Assembly: GCA_003833135.1 (NCBI GenBank)
Contig: QZLH01000134.1
Location: 92,542 to 122,607, forward strand
DNA: 30,066 bases
Origin: Oehlia diaphana
Lineage: Eukaryota > Glomeromycota > Glomeromycetes > Glomerales > Glomeraceae
Direction of reading: 5' to 3'
Of this stretch, positions 28,801 through 30,066 are shown in pieces. The notes below the pieces were generated by a model that was not told the origin of the DNA, did no database searches, and saw nothing but the letters and a program-made list of their open reading frames with translations. Position 1 is the stretch's first letter. Every line of letters starts with the position of its first letter. Made by a program: the position numbers and the translations under genes.

Positions 28801-30066
28801 ATTTTGAATAACTTAATTCTTTAATAAATCTTATTTCATAATATAGCAAGTAATTTATTTTTGATTCTACTATTACATAATTATATAATATTTGCATATA
28901 ATTTAAAATAACTAAATTCTTTATTTAAAATTATTTCATAATATAGATCGTAAGTTATTTTTCGATTCTATTATTACGCAATTGTATAATATTTGCATAT
29001 AATTTAAACTAACTAAATTACTTATTTAAAAAATTATTAAATAATATAGCGAGTAAGTTATTTATTTAATTCTATTATTACTTATTGTTATAATGTTTGC
29101 ATATAATTTAAACTATCTAATTTCTTTATTTAAAAAATTATTAAATAATATAGGGAGTAAGTTATTTATTTAATTCTATTATTACTTATTGTATAATATT
29201 TGCATATAATTCAAATTAACTAAATTCTTTATTTAAAATTATTTCATAATATAGATGGTAAGTTATTTTTTGATTCTATTATTACATAATTGTATAATAT
29301 TTGCATGTAATTTAAACTAACAAAATTCTTTATTTAAAATCATTTCATAATATAGATAGTAAGTTATTTTTTTATTCTATTATTACGTAATTGTATAATA
29401 TTTGTATATAATTTAACTAACTAAATTCTTTATTTAAAATTATTTCATAATGTAGATAGTAAGTCATTTTTGATTCTACCATTACGTAATTGTATAATAT
29501 TTACATATAATTTAAACTAACTAAATTCTTTATTTAAAATTATTTCATAATATAGTTAGTAAGTTATTTTTTGATTTTATTATTACATAATTGTTTAATA
29601 TTTGCATATAATTTAAACTAACTAAATTCTTTATTTAAAATTATTTTGTAATTTCTTTTAGATCGTGAGTATCATTACATAATTGTATAATATTTGAATA
29701 TAATTTAGACTAACAAATTCTTTATTTAAAAATTATTTCATAATATAGATTGTAAGTTATTTTTTGATTCTATTATTGCGTAATTGTATAGTATTTCATA
29801 TAATTTAGACTAACTAAATTCTTTATTTAAAATTATTTTGTATTTTTTTTAGTTGGTGAGTATCATTACATAATTGTATAATATTTGCATATAATTTAAA
29901 CTAACTAAATTCTTTATTTAAAATTATTTCATAATATAGATTGTAAGTTATTTTTGATTCTATTATTATGTAATTGTATAATATTTGCATATAATTTAAA
30001 CTAACTAAATTCTTTATTTAAATTATTTCATAATATAGGAAGTAAGTTATTTTTGATTCTATTATT
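28801..30066 (+). repeat. Tandem array of intron-like units each enclosing a 3-nt candidate microexon
   Basis: Thirteen units are visible and the array runs off the window. Each has a branch-site-like ACTAAC (TTTAAACTAACTAAATTC), about 36 nt later TTTCATAATATAG, then a variable triplet, then GTAAGT and TTATTTTTTGATTCTATTAT. The triplets start at 28847, 28947, 29050, 29154, 29255, 29356, 29456, 29556, 29662, 29749, 29853, 29940 and 30039. They are CAA, ATC, CGA, GGA, ATG, ATA, ATA, TTA, ATC, ATT, TTG, ATT and GAA. The AG and GT are present in all 13 and always exactly 3 nt apart; ten donors are GTAAGT, two GTGAGT, one GTAATT. Intervening 'introns' are 84-103 nt. An ordinary satellite inside one long intron is the main alternative. 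Confidence 0.7.

Noticed and set aside
28801..30066. CRISPR-like array
   Set aside because: The repeats are about 100 bp with only a 3-nt variable core, and the context is eukaryotic. It does not have spacer-length unique sequence.

Overview
The window looks like nuclear DNA of an arbuscular mycorrhizal fungus close to Rhizophagus irregularis. It is very AT-rich, with long A and T runs. Its genes belong to families greatly expanded in that lineage: TKL-type protein kinases with a 'WTSGN..IDKFI' N-terminal signature, and F-box proteins starting 'M..LN.D.L.LIF.E'. Introns are short (about 65-100 nt) with GTAAGT-like donors. Many small palindromic or terminal-inverted-repeat elements lie between the genes. 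The species call is an inference from family resemblance; no database search was possible.

Layout. 1-1080 holds two foldback elements. 1082-6771 (minus) is one extraordinary kinase locus: ten tandem copies of a phase-0 exon, each encoding a Cys motif plus a kinase N-lobe, followed by a single exon carrying the only C-lobe. 6.8-11.6 kb is repeat-rich: opposed TATA boxes around a CACGTG palindrome, a decayed coding fragment, a tRNA-like head, a roughly 130-bp degenerate tandem repeat, a 1.4-kb TIR element and a 317-bp MITE. 12717-14000 (minus) is a two-exon kinase-like gene with a broken HRD motif, bracketed by two copies of one palindromic element. 14.4-16.3 kb holds more small elements.

17686-19158 (minus) and 20182-21576 (plus) are paralogous F-box genes arranged head to head. 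21.9-23.8 kb contains several MITE-like elements. 25.2-27.1 kb (plus) is a frameshifted coiled-coil pseudogene.

The last 2 kb is the most unusual part. A short plus-strand gene appears to start at 28130. Three tandem phase-1 exons encode a hydrophilic repeat (KRI..-ADDGYDDKQ.L). They are followed by a tandem array of about 100-bp units running off the window end. In all 13 visible units a splice-acceptor-like AG is separated from a donor-like GT by exactly 3 nt, and only this triplet is hypervariable. I read this as a candidate array of 3-nt microexons, or decoy splice sites, which could add a combinatorial one-codon-per-unit tail.

The theme linking the two ends is in-frame exon-array growth: symmetric exons multiply in tandem, so copies can be gained, lost or skipped without breaking the reading frame.
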